From Telmatactis stephensoni (Eukaryota > Cnidaria > Anthozoa > Actiniaria > Isophelliidae), in assembly GCA_029948255.1 (NCBI GenBank), contig JALIZF010001748.1, forward strand, positions 454,001 to 518,000: DNA of 64,000 nt. The letters are read 5' to 3'. Positions 55,928 through 64,000 of the stretch are shown here, piece after piece. Under the pieces are notes generated by a model. The model was given only the letters and a program-made list of their open reading frames with translations. It was not told the origin of the DNA and searched no databases. The number at the start of each line of letters is the position of its first letter. Position 1 is the stretch's first letter. Both the position numbers and the translations under genes were made by a program.

Positions 55928-58277
55928 TACCTTCCTTTCCTAATAGTCAACATGATTCCTCTAGCAGTTTTAGCATAGCACCCATCAACATATAACTCCA
56001 CATTCCTGGCTTCAGAAACAATAACAATATTCTTGATACAAAACTCATCAGACATTGGATGAGCTGTAAAACTTAATTCACATGGTACATTGTCTGTTAC
56101 TGGTACAGGCTGTGTTAATACCACTCCAGCTCCTGCCGACTGCACTGAGCCAACCACTAGTTGATCTTGTGACCTAGAATGATAAAAGAAATGCTTAGTA
56201 GAGATTGAACTCCCTATGAGATCAAGAACCCAGTGTTGTTATTATATTACTCATTTCTCACTTTGAGAAGAATTACCCCTGGTAATGTTCTCTCGTAGAA
56301 CTTAATCTAGAGGTAAAATTTTCTCTCCTTTCTGACAGGTGAACCTGATCAAGTCGAGCTATTAGCATAAGTATATAAAGTTATATATAGAAAATAACCT
56401 ACACTCATTATTATGAATAATGCAATATTTATCAATGCACAAGTTATTATACTTATCCCGACATGAATTCACAAATGAGAACAGGAGTTTTCATGTCAAT
56501 GTTAGAACAGACAAAAATGAAGTTCTAAAAATACAGCTAAAGATGCTCAGACAGGAAACCTGTAGTCCTTCCAGCATGGACATATACTTGACCTATGATT
56601 CAGATGCTAATTTTATGTTGACAGACAAAACTAAATTGCATTAGAGAAAAATTGTGCTGTCACCAAGAACATAGAATCAGAGCCCTCCAAAGGAAACCAA
56701 GTTTGATCAACTTTTTCCTGATACAATTTCTGGGTTTGAAACAGCTGATGAATCTCATCTGCTTCAAATGGTGGTCAATGTTTGACCACCATGTGCTCTC
56801 ATCAAGAGAATTTTCTATTCAAAATTTAATTGTCTTTCAGCTAATGAAAATTTCAAAGAGATTGAAAATATGTCATATGAAACCTGGGAATAGATTTAAA
56901 GGAAATAAGAAAGAATATGCTTATAGTATTAAAGGCATGATGAAATCATTTATTGTTTCTTTATTCATCACACACATTACACATGTTCCCTTTGTATAAT
57001 ATTCTCTGTGAAGAACAAATCGTACACCTGGATTCAATTTAAAGCAGTCAACATCAGATCTATGATAAATTATTTTATAAACCATGATGATCAATGGTAA
57101 TTAGATTTGACTCATTTCTTTTTTTGGGATATGGATAAATGCACAAAGAATAATTACAACAATACAATAGGAACAATAGAAAAATAAAAGCGGAACATTG
57201 CCTTTGTATTTACTGTTGAGGTTTTTGAATTTTAAGATATATTTTTCAATAAATCTTAATCTTCGATGATTTATTGATCAAGTGTTCGAAAAAGGAACGA
57301 AATTTACACACTTTGTTATATTTATAAAGTCGATACATTATTCTAGAATAGAGAAAGAGAGCACTTTTGAATTCAAGATCGTATGTTTTCTATATAAATA
57401 AAACAATTCCAAGGGATTTGAACAAACTTTCCGGATTTTTGTACCTTTTGTCGATAGATAATAGTGATAATTCATTTTCAATTAATGTATTGAAAAAGTT
57501 TAAACTCAGTGTACAAAGTTTGAGTGCTATATCTATACACAATCCAGGATGACAGATTCTATCACACAAAGACCTCAAAAGATTGTCACGATATTAAGTT
57601 GTAAACATCGAGGTTATCGGTGAAACTTCCACAGGAAATCGACAAGGTCATCATCGGTCCATCGATTGATAATTCTCACGGTCCTCAAACATTTATAAAA
57701 AAAGCTTTTATATTCTAACCGATTTATGCGAGACGCCCACCAATACATTTCGAGTACCTCCCAAAGCGAATAAAGCAGTAATAGGAATTTTTATCCGTTT
57801 ATTTGGATAACTCTTGGCCATGTGCGATCAAAGTTCGTTCCTCGAGCGACTTTTATGTAGACATAAAACAAGACGATTAACAGTTTTCTCCAGTAAGTTG
57901 TTGAATGAAGTCGAAGTTTTTTTGTACACAAGAGAACTGTAGAGGTACTAATATCTCAACTGAAAACAATACCAAGATAAACAAAGTGTTGTACAAAGGA
58001 TCACAAATCGGAAAATCATCAGATATTGGCAAACTCATATCGATCGAAGAAAACTCCACCAACCTAAATTACTCAGACGTAATGAATAATGTACTTATAG
58101 TATATAACACCTGAGAAAATAACAGTCATATAACGGCGAGACTTACCTTCCATCGGATTCGCCAACTACATGGAATACTGCTTGTTGAACGGCTTGTAGA
58201 TCGAGTCCTTCGGGATAATCCCAAGAGAATGACAGATGAAATCGAGCCCAATAGCTCGCTATCTCTTCCAGATCCAT
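44243..58277 (-). CDS. PAAT: ATPase PAAT (C10orf88)-like protein, 8 exons
   Basis: Reconstructed 499-residue protein. Exons: 58147-58277, 55931-56173, 55071-55143, 54256-54360, 53495-53611, 52999-53173, 52045-52420, 44243-44522. All junctions are GT-AG and all phases agree. Resemblance to PAAT (protein associated with ABC transporters; reported to bind mitochondrial inner-membrane ABC transporters) rests on VSEARNVELYVDG followed by T-A-R-G near residues 100-120, the VDLVSVKEFIKSSG...LTPEAEKLL segment (about 190-215) and a C-terminal coiled coil (about 434-467) followed by a Pro-rich tail (NSFPPGFGAVPV). A CVSCGCPGC cluster opens the last exon. The last intron is 7,522 bp, of which 6,542 bp are the Polinton-like element plus one target-site copy; without them it would be about 980 bp. 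The last-exon assignment depends on splicing across the element. Identity is from remembered family similarity. Confidence 0.8.
45053..45058. repeat. Left target-site duplication (6 bp)
   Basis: TTTACT immediately precedes the left end of the Polinton-like element and is identical to 51595-51600. Six-base duplications are characteristic of Maverick/Polinton integration. Confidence 0.9.
45059..45339 (+). repeat. Left terminal inverted repeat of Polinton-like element
   Basis: It matches the complement of about 51320-51594. The first 56 bases are essentially identical to the other end, then C-tract length and point differences appear. It is internally repetitive: CCCGGTAGGGCTACC recurs three times at ~55-base spacing, each followed by a GGGGTACGA-type motif. 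The similarity fades at the GCGGAGCGAG motif. Confidence 0.9.
45493..46302 (+). CDS. Polinton-like element ORF1: Cys-rich protein, function unknown
   Basis: 269 residues from the ATG at 45493 (M-S-S-D-K). The frame is open upstream into the terminal repeat, but that part reads as repeat and is excluded. The middle (about residues 119-184) has around ten Cys plus His residues in a zinc-binding-like arrangement (CAPIYCHG, QCPQKPQC, YNCDWCGWHNSQICLKC). The C-terminus ends in a CQPSCCPSNY tail. No known family is recognised. The gene is followed closely by AATAAA (46332), the compact layout of viral genes. It converges with the ATPase gene on the opposite strand. Regulatory or structural roles are both possible. 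Confidence 0.65.
   Translation: MSSDKNTTAWAIAVSTIPILGDLHEEHRSWKKGESPVPEYLYFDVLLQANEEHTENPIIHQAAYQIRRRVEWILQQRNEKSPDISVIFSHLCSPQFFDWMAKSFWDGKDEVDEDISFGCAPIYCHGIQDPADWLEQCPQKPQCIDRSVGDYCSYGYYNCDWCGWHNSQICLKCFDRLVNNHPLPPQSLQDEVQWIHELIEQGEINLTLYLPELTKRAVLGWQKSCEQGDRLFIMKYGHHPELPSETFDVKRLKFSEKYTCQPSCCPSNY
46541..48019 (-). CDS. Polinton-like element packaging-type P-loop ATPase with zinc finger
   Basis: 492 residues from the ATG at 48019; in-frame codons upstream are not ATG. A C2H2-like zinc finger (CPIC...HTHLSRTH, residues 5-23) is followed by a P-loop NTPase. Walker A is GMTGSGKT (75-82) and Walker B is NNLMVIDD (145-152). A downstream RNLSVVFLLQN strand ends in Gln, as in the FtsK/HerA superfamily A32-like genome-packaging ATPases of Polintons, adintoviruses and large DNA viruses. 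After about residue 300 the protein is low-complexity (Pro/Ser/Thr-rich) and ends in a basic YRGQVFQPPRRSQRIR segment. In related viruses this ATPase drives DNA into the capsid. It is the only element protein with a recognisable core-virus function. Confidence 0.8.
   Translation of the reverse strand: MVRMCPICGKPQQNLHTHLSRTHKLDNSQRQYWLGQEKCTKVGQRFTPYPQTKPQVETKCNRFQLLHPFTALVAGMTGSGKTVWVQNLLEHANQVIQPPPQRIVWSYSQWQPAYDRMLKTVPGIEFVKGIPHDLDEDWYFDPEINNLMVIDDQMTETSNDKRILNLFTKGSHHRNLSVVFLLQNVYFQGKIMRTLSLNAAYLVLFKNPRDKLQMMTLGKQMYPGKTDQFLQKYEAAVQRPYGYLFVDLKPNTPEGCRLRTNVLPNDAHSSQTGGQTDAVKTIANFFERQGYLQSPQLKAMQELEEQMDAILKDPTLPPEVKIKEYGPLFNRYLALQQQLSNTGPTIPRQEPISTVSTLVDQSQPPANVTTPKNVSSTSVTSDSGVGMATPKTPSFLERLTSKVRTPFKSPQGTEEIPSTPLKVDQPSTSTPITLSSVEFPLTPPSTKEKPQADPRWIRYQDEHKYRGQVFQPPRRSQRIRAMIQSIPGWEKY
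48066..49095. repeat. TTAGATT/TCTACATTAGATT satellite inside the element
   Basis: About 1 kb of pentameric AGATT units punctuated by TCTACATTAG, AGATCTATTAG and TCTAATTAG(A/T)TTAG blocks. It separates the minus-strand ATPase gene from the plus-strand block. The last ~60 bases turn into TAGATTCTAGTATTCTAG units, identical over 30 bases to 22291-22320. Confidence 0.95.
49157..49483 (+). CDS. Polinton-like element ORF3: small protein, possible virion-core-like
   Basis: 108 residues from the ATG at 49157. The N-terminal half is helical-looking (RDHFGYLYHL, QRTLLLATAS, QVHAICEVCSNL). The middle is basic (KERLRKHVDDIRKL, KIKKQTLAQR). The C-terminus is a Gly-Gly-Gly turn followed by a hydrophobic tail (FVSDIMSPLVSALKLFLF). 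Short basic proteins with a Gly-rich turn and hydrophobic tail resemble what I recall of pX/core-like proteins of adintoviruses, but that is a weak inference. It lies 57 bases upstream of the next frame on the same strand. Confidence 0.6.
   Translation: MSRLIRDHFGYLYHLTNCPPHQRTLLLATASPEQVHAICEVCSNLSKGTIPVSQVQKERLRKHVDDIRKLADPSVPFKIKKQTLAQRGGGFVSDIMSPLVSALKLFLF
49541..50356 (+). CDS. Polinton-like element ORF4: acidic Cys-rich protein, function unknown
   Basis: 271 residues from the ATG at 49541. A possible globular N-terminal part (about 25-125) is followed by a Ser/Glu/Asp-rich acidic stretch (about 128-180). A Cys cluster spans about 184-245 (CHVCRDF, QCPRCLWREGYYC, CDICSHVF, FCRCRDC), probably two zinc ribbons or a RING-like fold. 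It ends in a KSKKLKL basic patch and an acidic tail. Acidic region plus zinc fold would suit a regulatory protein, but no family is recognised. AATAAA follows 13 bases after the stop. Confidence 0.65.
   Translation: MKRARSESTDSEDSIASYTEEATFDDDDIEKVLQKLSQSNPEEKTLAFLHTLSASKSILYWNSHGEMMYHERRIPVTSIAELIEYVMLPYNLDVKVPRGLKTFTQGLSEIGIDKKLIRNKRVLADLVARQPEEDETDSETSDQASERETSESDSESVSESLESQEHSEPESSESDDEPLECHVCRDFKSFYSIPVVQCPRCLWREGYYCRDDQLVECDICSHVFAVDDHTTKVKFCRCRDCDAVHQLSLKSKKLKLMDDHDDNQEESESEL
50584..50781 (+). CDS. Polinton-like element ORF5: 65-residue protein, function unknown
   Basis: ATG at 50584, stop at 50779-50781. It has a Gly-rich centre (NGVSSGRGQFGGVP) and a basic, Gln-rich helical end (KEQMRRRKLTGLQQQQEEI). 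No family recognised. Support comes from its position and strand within the element and an AATAAA about 130 bases downstream (50914). Small size limits confidence. Confidence 0.4.
   Translation: MGDVRINFSCKSPHPDWFKELTFKVGPQNGVSSGRGQFGGVPLKEQMRRRKLTGLQQQQEEINKI
50920..51319. other. Right-end spacer of the element
   Basis: No coding signal; AT-rich sequence between ORF5 and the right terminal repeat. Confidence 0.4.
51320..51594 (-). repeat. Right terminal inverted repeat of Polinton-like element
   Basis: Complement of 45059-45339 with scattered substitutions and indels. It contains three copies of GGTAGCCCTA(C/G)CGGGCT and ends exactly at CCTACTACT before the TTTACT duplication. Confidence 0.9.
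51595..51600. repeat. Right target-site duplication (6 bp)
   Basis: TTTACT, identical to 45053-45058; marks the right junction of the element with the PAAT-like intron. Confidence 0.9.
52443..52770. repeat. Dispersed TGACGTCA-family repeat, copy in PAAT-like intron
   Basis: Shares TTTTTCCGTGCGTCT, AATAGATGTACA, CGACCAATTAGAGCGCGCG and TAATATACAAATTATTATA with the copies at 5240-5460 and 61773-62040. The TGACGTCA core is degraded here. Confidence 0.65.
53778..54112. mobile_element. MITE with ACACTAGTGAAAAAC ends
   Basis: Inverted ends (TAGTAGGAACGACACTAGTG left; complement of GTTCCTACTGACACTAGTG right) plus CTGCGCATGC. About 335 bp, non-coding, in a PAAT-like intron. Confidence 0.75.
54892..54954. 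mobile_element. Small hairpin, TTGGGATTCCTGTG ends
   Basis: TTGGGATTCCTGTG and CACAGGAATCCCAA are separated by about 30 bases. The same GGGAT(T/C)CC(T/A)GTG end motif occurs near 1638, 2058, 2125, 18125, 22272 and 36740, so it marks a MITE family. Confidence 0.65.
55224..55263. mobile_element. Small hairpin, TTGGGTTTCCTGTGT ends
   Basis: TTGGGTTTCCTGTGTA and TACACAGGAAACCCAA form a tight hairpin. ACACAGGAAACCC is also the constant core of the 34.8-36.5 kb satellite. Confidence 0.7.
55868..55927. repeat. (ATC)n microsatellite
   Basis: An uninterrupted ATC tract of about 60 bases ending 4 bases before a PAAT-like exon (its splice-donor side on the minus strand). Confidence 0.9.
56174..58146. 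other. First intron of PAAT-like gene
   Basis: AT-rich sequence with several chance frames of 60-115 codons on both strands; none shows a recognisable family or splice-consistent exon. Confidence 0.45.
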
Positions 58278-58279
58278 TA

Positions 58280-60049
58280 CAATTATTTCTTGGTCGACTG
58301 TTAGTGTTTTAGAACGAAAAGAAATAAGAAGTGACTACCAGTTCAAATTGCCGGTGGGCTTTACATTTTGTTGTTCAGAATTCAAACAAACAAAAACACT
58401 GTAATCAAGCACGAACGAGCGCCAACATCGATGTGTTTAGAAGTCCTTTTTTAGATGCGTTTATAGACGGGTCAATATAAGCGAAGTTTTCGTGTGTAGT
58501 GATAATATCACCGCGTTAATCTGCCAGGTCAACCAAACTTTTGTCGGAAATATTTGAGAACTTTTACCCGCGCACAGCATTGCTTCATTTGCATAATGAC
58601 TCGGGCCCAGGCCACACAGAACGACGATATGAATAATAACAAGGGCTGGGAGGGTACGTAGGAAATGATAAATACAATTTTCAGAATGCAAGAACTGTTT
58701 GTTTTAAACAGTCTTCATTATTTTCTTGTCTTCACAAGTTTTCCACTTAAGGAGGATTAAACCGACTGCACTGTAGATGTCAAAATTTTTAATTTTTTTA
58801 ACTGATGGCAAGAGCCCAAACTAGTTATGGGCAATATAAGGGCAATATTTGCTACTAAATTCTAGACTGCAAAAAAGTCTACAAATCCAAGCCTGTGAGT
58901 CCAGCTGGCTTACATTGCACCTCACAGGCAATACAATTTTTTTTTCAGATGACTTTGAATATGGCTATACACAGGCCTGGAGGGGCACTGTACTAAGGGT
59001 ACTTTTGGGTAGGGGTATGTTGCCGGCACCTCAAAACCCTGACCCTATCCCAGACCTAAAATTTTAATTTTCCTTATCCCATTCCAGACTAAAGTTTAAA
59101 AATGTATACCTTGTCCCAGACTATAATAATAAGATTTTAAAATAAATTGTTTCATTGAAAGCATTGCTTAAAACGATGTAAACTGACAGTGGGGGTACTT
59201 AGGTGAATCATACCCTATCCCATACCAAAACAGTACCCTATCTGAGACTAAAAAGATGAAAAATGATACCCTATTCCAGACCTGGGAGCCATACCCTATT
59301 GAGTGGCACACACCCATATAGCATAACTAATATAGGGGAGTGCCCCCAGGTACACAGGCTTTGAAGTCTTCTAATGGAATAGTGACCATCTAACCACACA
59401 CCCCAAGGCACAGGTTGGGAGAGATAGAGGAACAAACAATCACCAACAGTGATAGGGCTGTATTGCAGGAAGATGTTGCATTTCCAGTACCTTTATGGGA
59501 GAAGGGGGAGGGGGAGGGGAAGAAGGAAGTGCTCTCTACTCCTTCCCACCCTCCATTTTCTTTCCCAAAAGTCACTGGCTATCCTGCAAACTAAATTTCT
59601 GCCATGCCTGAGGTATCATATGAGCAATCTGAAGATTGACGTTATCTAAAATCTTAACTTTCTTTTATTGGAATAACTTTACAAATAACTTTAACAAAAT
59701 TTTGTGTAATTTTATCATTTAAACTATACTTTGCAATCAAAATTGAACACTTGCACAAACAAATCTATTCAAAAGTAAGACCTCCAAGTTATTGGTTTAC
59801 GTAATATTTGCACTGCATGTAATTATAATTAGAAACTATTAGTATATATAGACCTGAAGTAGCATCTTTCCTCACATATTTTCATCTTGCATATTTTTCT
59901 TAGTACATATTATAACATATAAGATTGTCAAAAGTATTCTATGTAAAATAACTGAGAGATGAACTGTAATACTTTCAGTTTCTTTCATTTCTAACCCTTT
60001 GATCCCATTGCTTTTTTTCACTTTCATATTCCACATGTTAGTTTCCACT
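58280..60049. other. Intergenic stretch between PAAT-like and CHMP4 genes
   Basis: The PAAT-like promoter region should lie in 58278-58700 but shows no clear TATA box. 58970-59360 is a repeat with many TACCCTATCCCAGAC motifs. The 3' UTR of the CHMP4 gene probably lies just below 60050. No further gene. Confidence 0.45.
58970..59360. repeat. TACCCTATCCCAGAC-rich repeat element
   Basis: ACCCTATCCCA and CCAGAC(C/T)(A/T) motifs recur about six times. The ends (ACACAGGCCTGGAGGGGCACT and AGTGCCCCCAGGTACACAGG) look loosely inverted. Structure resembles the motif-rich TIR elements at 9.8 and 15.5 kb. Confidence 0.55.
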
Positions 60050-60709
60050 TTAACATGCCCATGACTCAAGCTCTTGTAGTTCAGCAAATTCATCATCTTC
60101 GTAACATTTCTTGTGTTTCCCAACAGGATTAGACTCGGGGACGTTTGGTAATCTATAGCCAGTCGCAGCTGGTTTTTTCATCTGTAGAAGAGATTTCTCG
60201 AGCTCTTCTTGTGCGAGTTCTTCGAGTTCTTTTTCGAGTTCCACGTCGTCGAAGTTTTGGCTGCCAACTGAGGTAATTGCCTGGGAAATCTCTTCCGATA
60301 TCTGTGACTGTTCACTGATTTCATCCATCGTATCATGGACATCATCTACATCAATAACCTGATGGATTTGTTTCAAGGCTTTGGCAGCAAATGCCATGTT
60401 TTTGATGACTTCGTTATTGGTGCTCGAGCTCTCTAAAGCGTCACGTTGAAATTCGATTGTCGAAAGTGTTCCATCGATCTGCGAAAGTTGTTTTTCTAAC
60501 CTCTTCTTTCGTTTGAGGGCTTGAAGAGCGATTCGTTTGTTAGTTTTGACATACTTTTTGGCGATAGCAGTTTCTTTGTCAATCTTCATCTCCAAGTATT
60601 CCTGCTTCTTCTCAAGCAACTTTTCTGTTTCTCTCAATCTTAGGATAGCACTTCGTGTATTATCGGGTACGTTTTCCTTGTTCTTTTTGCTTTTAGATCT
60701 TCTAAACAT
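60050..60709 (-). CDS. CHMP4: CHMP4 (Snf7) ESCRT-III subunit
   Basis: Intronless 219-residue protein, ATG at 60709. ESCRT-III CHMP4/Snf7 polymerises on membranes to drive budding and scission in multivesicular-body sorting, cytokinesis and membrane repair. Diagnostic features: basic helix 1 starting RLRETEKLLEKKQEYLE, ALKRKKRLEKQLSQIDGT with STIEFQRDALE, NMAFAAKALK, the acidic region, and the C-terminal MIM1-like LQELESWAC. Length is close to the usual 220-235. The N-terminus (MFRRSKSKKNKEN) lacks the usual short amphipathic start plus Gly-rich stretch of CHMP4 proteins. A GTG-initiated reading would add S-I-L-S-T-L-A, but ATG is preferred. Lack of introns suggests a retrocopy or an ancestrally intronless gene. 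Confidence 0.93.
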   Translation of the reverse strand: MFRRSKSKKNKENVPDNTRSAILRLRETEKLLEKKQEYLEMKIDKETAIAKKYVKTNKRIALQALKRKKRLEKQLSQIDGTLSTIEFQRDALESSSTNNEVIKNMAFAAKALKQIHQVIDVDDVHDTMDEISEQSQISEEISQAITSVGSQNFDDVELEKELEELAQEELEKSLLQMKKPAATGYRLPNVPESNPVGKHKKCYEDDEFAELQELESWAC

Positions 60710-61105
60710 TGCTAAAGTTGATAAAATCGACACAATTCAAGCAGTTTATGATCAAAGCTTCGAACAGTGAGAGCTTATGACCACTTGACGCAACTGAATT
60801 GTAATTCAAATTTCCCTCGTTAATCTGATTGGCCCGCTTTTTAAAAGTCTCTCTTAGTAACCAAACAATGATGATATCACTCGACTAAAATTAGAATTTA
60901 AAAAGTACATCTTATATTATGAATTATAATATGCTTGAATTTTTCTTGAGATTTATTCATAATCTACTGAGACGCAAACTTCTTTAAAGATAATTTTTGT
61001 ATAGCATTTAGAATCGAAGGCTAACGTTGCGTGACAAGACTTACTGCGTGACACTTCCAGGTGGAATTCTTATTCGAGTCTCGTGACTTTCGCTTTAATG
61101 TCAAA
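60710..61105. promoter_or_regulatory. Divergent intergenic region (CHMP4 / NAAA-like)
   Basis: Only about 395 bases separate the two start codons of the divergent genes, so both promoters must lie here or overlap flanking transcribed sequence. A CCAAT-box-like ATTGG (60829) and AT-rich blocks are visible; no clear TATA box. Confidence 0.4.
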
Positions 61106-63891
61106 ATGTTGTTTCTTGTGGTGGTATTTCTAGCGATCTCTTATTCGTCCTGTGATCCTATCCAAGCCAAGAGGTTTACACTGAACTTAGACCTCCCGCC
61201 CGAGGAAAGATGGCTTGAAATCGCAAAGGAATACAAGCAATTTGCACCCTTTTTAGAGAAGGATTTGAAGTCACTACTACCATCGAAGCTCTTTCCTCTT
61301 GTAGAGCAGTTAGCATTGCTTGTCGATGATCATTTCCCTGCTCCGTATCCTGGCGAATTACGGGGATTTGCGAAGGGGTTTAATACATCGTTAGCTGATG
61401 TTATATTGTACAATCTTGTGTACGATTTGACAGCTTTTTGTACGAGTATTGTAGCACAAGACAAGCATGACAATGTATTTCATGCCAGGAATTTAGATTA
61501 TCGATTTGCTGTAGATCTTCGTAAGGTGACTTTTATGATCGACTTTCAGAGTAAAGGTATGTATTATTGAGTAGTTTGCACGCTATATATCTGTTATGCT
61601 TTAATTTGTATTTTTCTTTGTTTTATACTCATTATCAACATTACCATACAAAAAATCAAAGGAAAATTAAAATTAAACCAATGATGAAAGTGAACCATAG
61701 CATATCCATCAAAACGTATAATGCAGGTGTGCAGATACTGGATGTTCATACAGAAGGGGTTGCAGCGTAATTTAACAAACATATTCCATTTTTCCGTGTG
61801 TCTGTACTCTAATAGATGCACAGATGACATCAAAATGAGAACAAAAAAGTACATCACAAGACAAAGTCGAGTGACAAGACTGTTGTTCTCACCACACATC
61901 TTCTCTGTGTCTGTTATTTTAGAGTACAGACTCACTGAAAAATGGAATCTTTTTAAATGTTTTATATAATATTCATCGAATCATTTCAACCAATCAGAGC
62001 ACATGTAAGATTCAATGACGTCATGTATTATTATAAGAATTACAGCTATAGCTTTAATCATCTGACTTTTGTCACTTAACATTAGCGACAGAACAATATC
62101 CCTGTGTTCCTGAGGATCATCCTTGATCATTTAATTATCACAAACATCATTCAATTAAAGCATTAATATCCACCTAATTTATTTATTTATTTGTTTGTTT
62201 GTTTATTTTTGAAATTGTTTGATTTTCAGGTCAAACAGTCTATAGTGGAGCCACCTTTGCTGGTATGATGGGGCTCGCAACAGCTCAGAGGCCAAACGCT
62301 GTCAGTATAACAATGGACGAGCGAGATAAAGGCTTTATAATTGAGAACTTGATCATCGCCATCTTAAACAAGAAGGCATTGCCTGTGTTATTTGCAATAA
62401 GAAATGTTGTAGCAACACCAAATATGGATTTTAACCAAGCTATAACCACCCTTTCCAATGTTCCACTTGCTGCCGATGCATACTTTATTGTGGGTGGAGT
62501 AAAAGCAGGCGAAGGGGCTGTGGTAACAAGAGATAGAACAATGGCTGCAGATGTCTGGAAACTGGATCCACCCAAAAGGTGCATAGTAAAATCTTGTTGA
62601 ATGTAGTTTTTGCTGTCATCAAATTTATCCTTGACTTAAAAGTTCATTGGCTGGAAAAGTTCAACTGAAAGATTTTGAATAACAGGCCTATCTATAATCC
62701 ACCATGTGACAATTGAAGAATTTCCTGTGAGAATGGCCTAAGTGACTTTTTATTGTATGTCCAGACATTGATATTTAGGAATAAGGAAGTTTACTGATAG
62801 AGCAGATTTCATATGAAAGTGAAATGGATTAACGTGCCGTGCTGTGACTGTGTCAGTGCTGTGTTGTCTATAAAACATTTGAAATTCATGCTGTAACGTA
62901 CCATGCCATGACCTTGCAGTGCTGTTTTCACAGTCATTCAAAATCTACTCTATCATGCATTTTATACCACTGAAAAAAATCCACAGTCACTGAGGCCATT
63001 TTCTTGAGTGTTCCTTCAATTTATTTTTCAATTCAGTGACGAATGTCAAGAAGACCATTTTCTTGTATATAAAATAATTTCTGATGAGTTTTAAAACAAT
63101 AGCTGATCATGATCATTTCCCAAGAAGTTTGCAACAAATTGGGAAAACATTGTCACAACAAAGGCTAGCTCGCTCTTTTGAAGGGATGACTTTTTAATCT
63201 GCAGACCTGTATCAATATTCTGGTATAAGGCAGTCCATTTGGATACCACGTAACTATGAAAGACCATTTGAAACAACATGTAATACATTGTCTGAAAGGT
63301 GTTTACATGGGTTCCAATTTAGACTTAAGGAATATAAAATGCGCGCACATGTCTCTGTTCTGTGATATAAACACGATGGAAGATGTAGAGCAAGAGAAAA
63401 GCAAGCTTAGGAACACGAGGCGCCACTGAGTGTTTCTCTTGCTTTTCGAGTGCTCTACATCTTCCAGAGTGTTTATATCACAGAACAGAGACATAAGCGA
63501 TTGTTTTATATTGCTTGTATAAAATATTTTCGACGTTTTTTGAGCGAGCCATGTCTCTGTCCTCTGATATATAAACATAGTAGCCAGCCAATCAGCGCGC
63601 GCATTATATCTCAAATATTTTATAAACATATTTATAAACCATGAGTGTCTTTTCTTTAGGTGGTTTTTGGTGGAGACAAATTATGATCACTGGAAGAAAC
63701 CACCATCAGGTGACAACAGACGAGACCCTGCCATAAAAGCTCTCAATCAAACAGGACAAGCAAACATCAGCTTGACAGCTCTGTTCAAGGTGTTGTCAAT
63801 AAAACCGGTGCTGAATGATAATACTATTTATACCACTGTCATGCAAGCTAAAGAAGGGGATGCATTTAACACTTGGATTCAACAACCATGA
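61106..63891 (+). CDS. NAAA: N-acylethanolamine acid amidase-like (NAAA/acid ceramidase family), 3 exons
   Basis: Exons 61106-61556, 62230-62578 and 63660-63891, with GT-AG junctions and matching phases, give 343 residues (human NAAA about 359). A signal peptide ([15 protein letters not shown]) suggests lysosomal or secretory targeting. The propeptide-like part runs to residue 111. Catalytic Cys112 lies in [10 protein letters not shown], where the family self-cleaves so that Cys becomes the N-terminal nucleophile. Arg128 and Asp131 (HARNLDY) have the same spacing from Cys as in human [20 protein letters not shown] is followed by TNYDHW, carrying the active-site Asn, in the last exon. The family hydrolyses lipid amides such as palmitoylethanolamide at acid pH. 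Acid ceramidase is the alternative, but TSIVAQD and NLDY favour NAAA. All key residues are intact. Confidence 0.92.
61773..62040. repeat. Dispersed TGACGTCA-family repeat, copy in NAAA-like intron 1
   Basis: Contains TTTTTCCGTGTGTCTGTACT, AATAGATGCACAGATGACAT, CAACCAATCAGAGCAC and ATGACGTCATGTAT, all also in 5240-5460. Length about 270 bp, non-coding. Confidence 0.7.
62805..62965. mobile_element. MITE in NAAA-like intron 2
   Basis: Starts TGATAGAGCAGATTTCATAT and ends AAATCTACTCTATCA, with GTGACTGTGTCAGTGC inside; same family as 2300-2385 and related to 38852-39044. Confidence 0.7.
63343..63500. mobile_element. Foldback hairpin in NAAA-like intron 2
   Basis: Long complementary arms (ATGTCTCTGTTCTGTGATAT left; ATATCACAGAACAGAGACAT right, plus GAAGATGTAGAGCA and its complement) around a ~30-base loop. 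Another ATGTCTCTGT copy follows at 63551. Confidence 0.85.
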
Positions 63892-64000
63892 AAAGTATAA
63901 CATTTTTCAGCAACAATGATTTCATTTTGAAGCATAATTTTTATTTGAAAGCCTGGATCATACTATTGACACAAATATAAGTGCAAGCAATTAATATACC

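Overview
The window looks like nuclear DNA of an invertebrate animal. An anthozoan cnidarian (coral or sea anemone) is my best guess, from gene content, AT-rich composition and the style of the tRNA-derived SINEs and foldback MITEs; this is an inference, not proof. Genes are sparse, some with many small exons and some intronless, set in dense repeats. There are no operons, CRISPR arrays or bacterial signals.

Layout. 1-6.7 kb: no convincing gene; minisatellites, tRNA-like fragments and repeat mosaics. 6.8-24.4 kb: a minus-strand tandem cluster of four intronless acetylserotonin-O-methyltransferase-like (ASMT/plant-OMT family) genes, three intact and one broken (11.6-12.4 kb). Their duplicated flanks carry TIR elements present in one duplicate and absent from another. 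24.5-28.5 kb: SINEs, MITEs and palindromes. 28.6-41.7 kb (minus): an 18-exon gene recognisable as an Xaa-Pro aminopeptidase (XPNPEP1-type) relative. It has lost metal-binding residues and stops before the rest of the catalytic domain; its introns hold a 17-bp minisatellite and a ~90-135-bp satellite. 44.2-58.3 kb (minus): an 8-exon gene for a PAAT (C10orf88)-like protein. Its last intron contains a complete 6,536-bp Polinton/adintovirus-related element (45059-51594) with long TIRs, AG...CT termini and an exact 6-bp target duplication. 60.0-60.7 kb (minus): an intronless CHMP4/Snf7 ESCRT-III gene. 61.1-63.9 kb (plus): a complete 3-exon N-acylethanolamine acid amidase (NAAA)-like gene, divergent from CHMP4.

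Most notable: (1) the small Polinton-like element with a DNA-packaging-type ATPase and four uncharacterised proteins, but no polymerase, integrase, protease or recognisable capsid gene, sitting inside a host intron; (2) the XPNPEP relative, open and phase-consistent across nearly all exons but without key active-site residues, so a likely pseudoenzyme; (3) the ASMT-like array in which every copy lacks the family's catalytic His-Asp pair; (4) a foldback-element-linked rearrangement that apparently decapitated ASMT copy 2. Exon joins were derived by hand from splice signals, reading phase and remembered family similarity, not from transcripts or searches.
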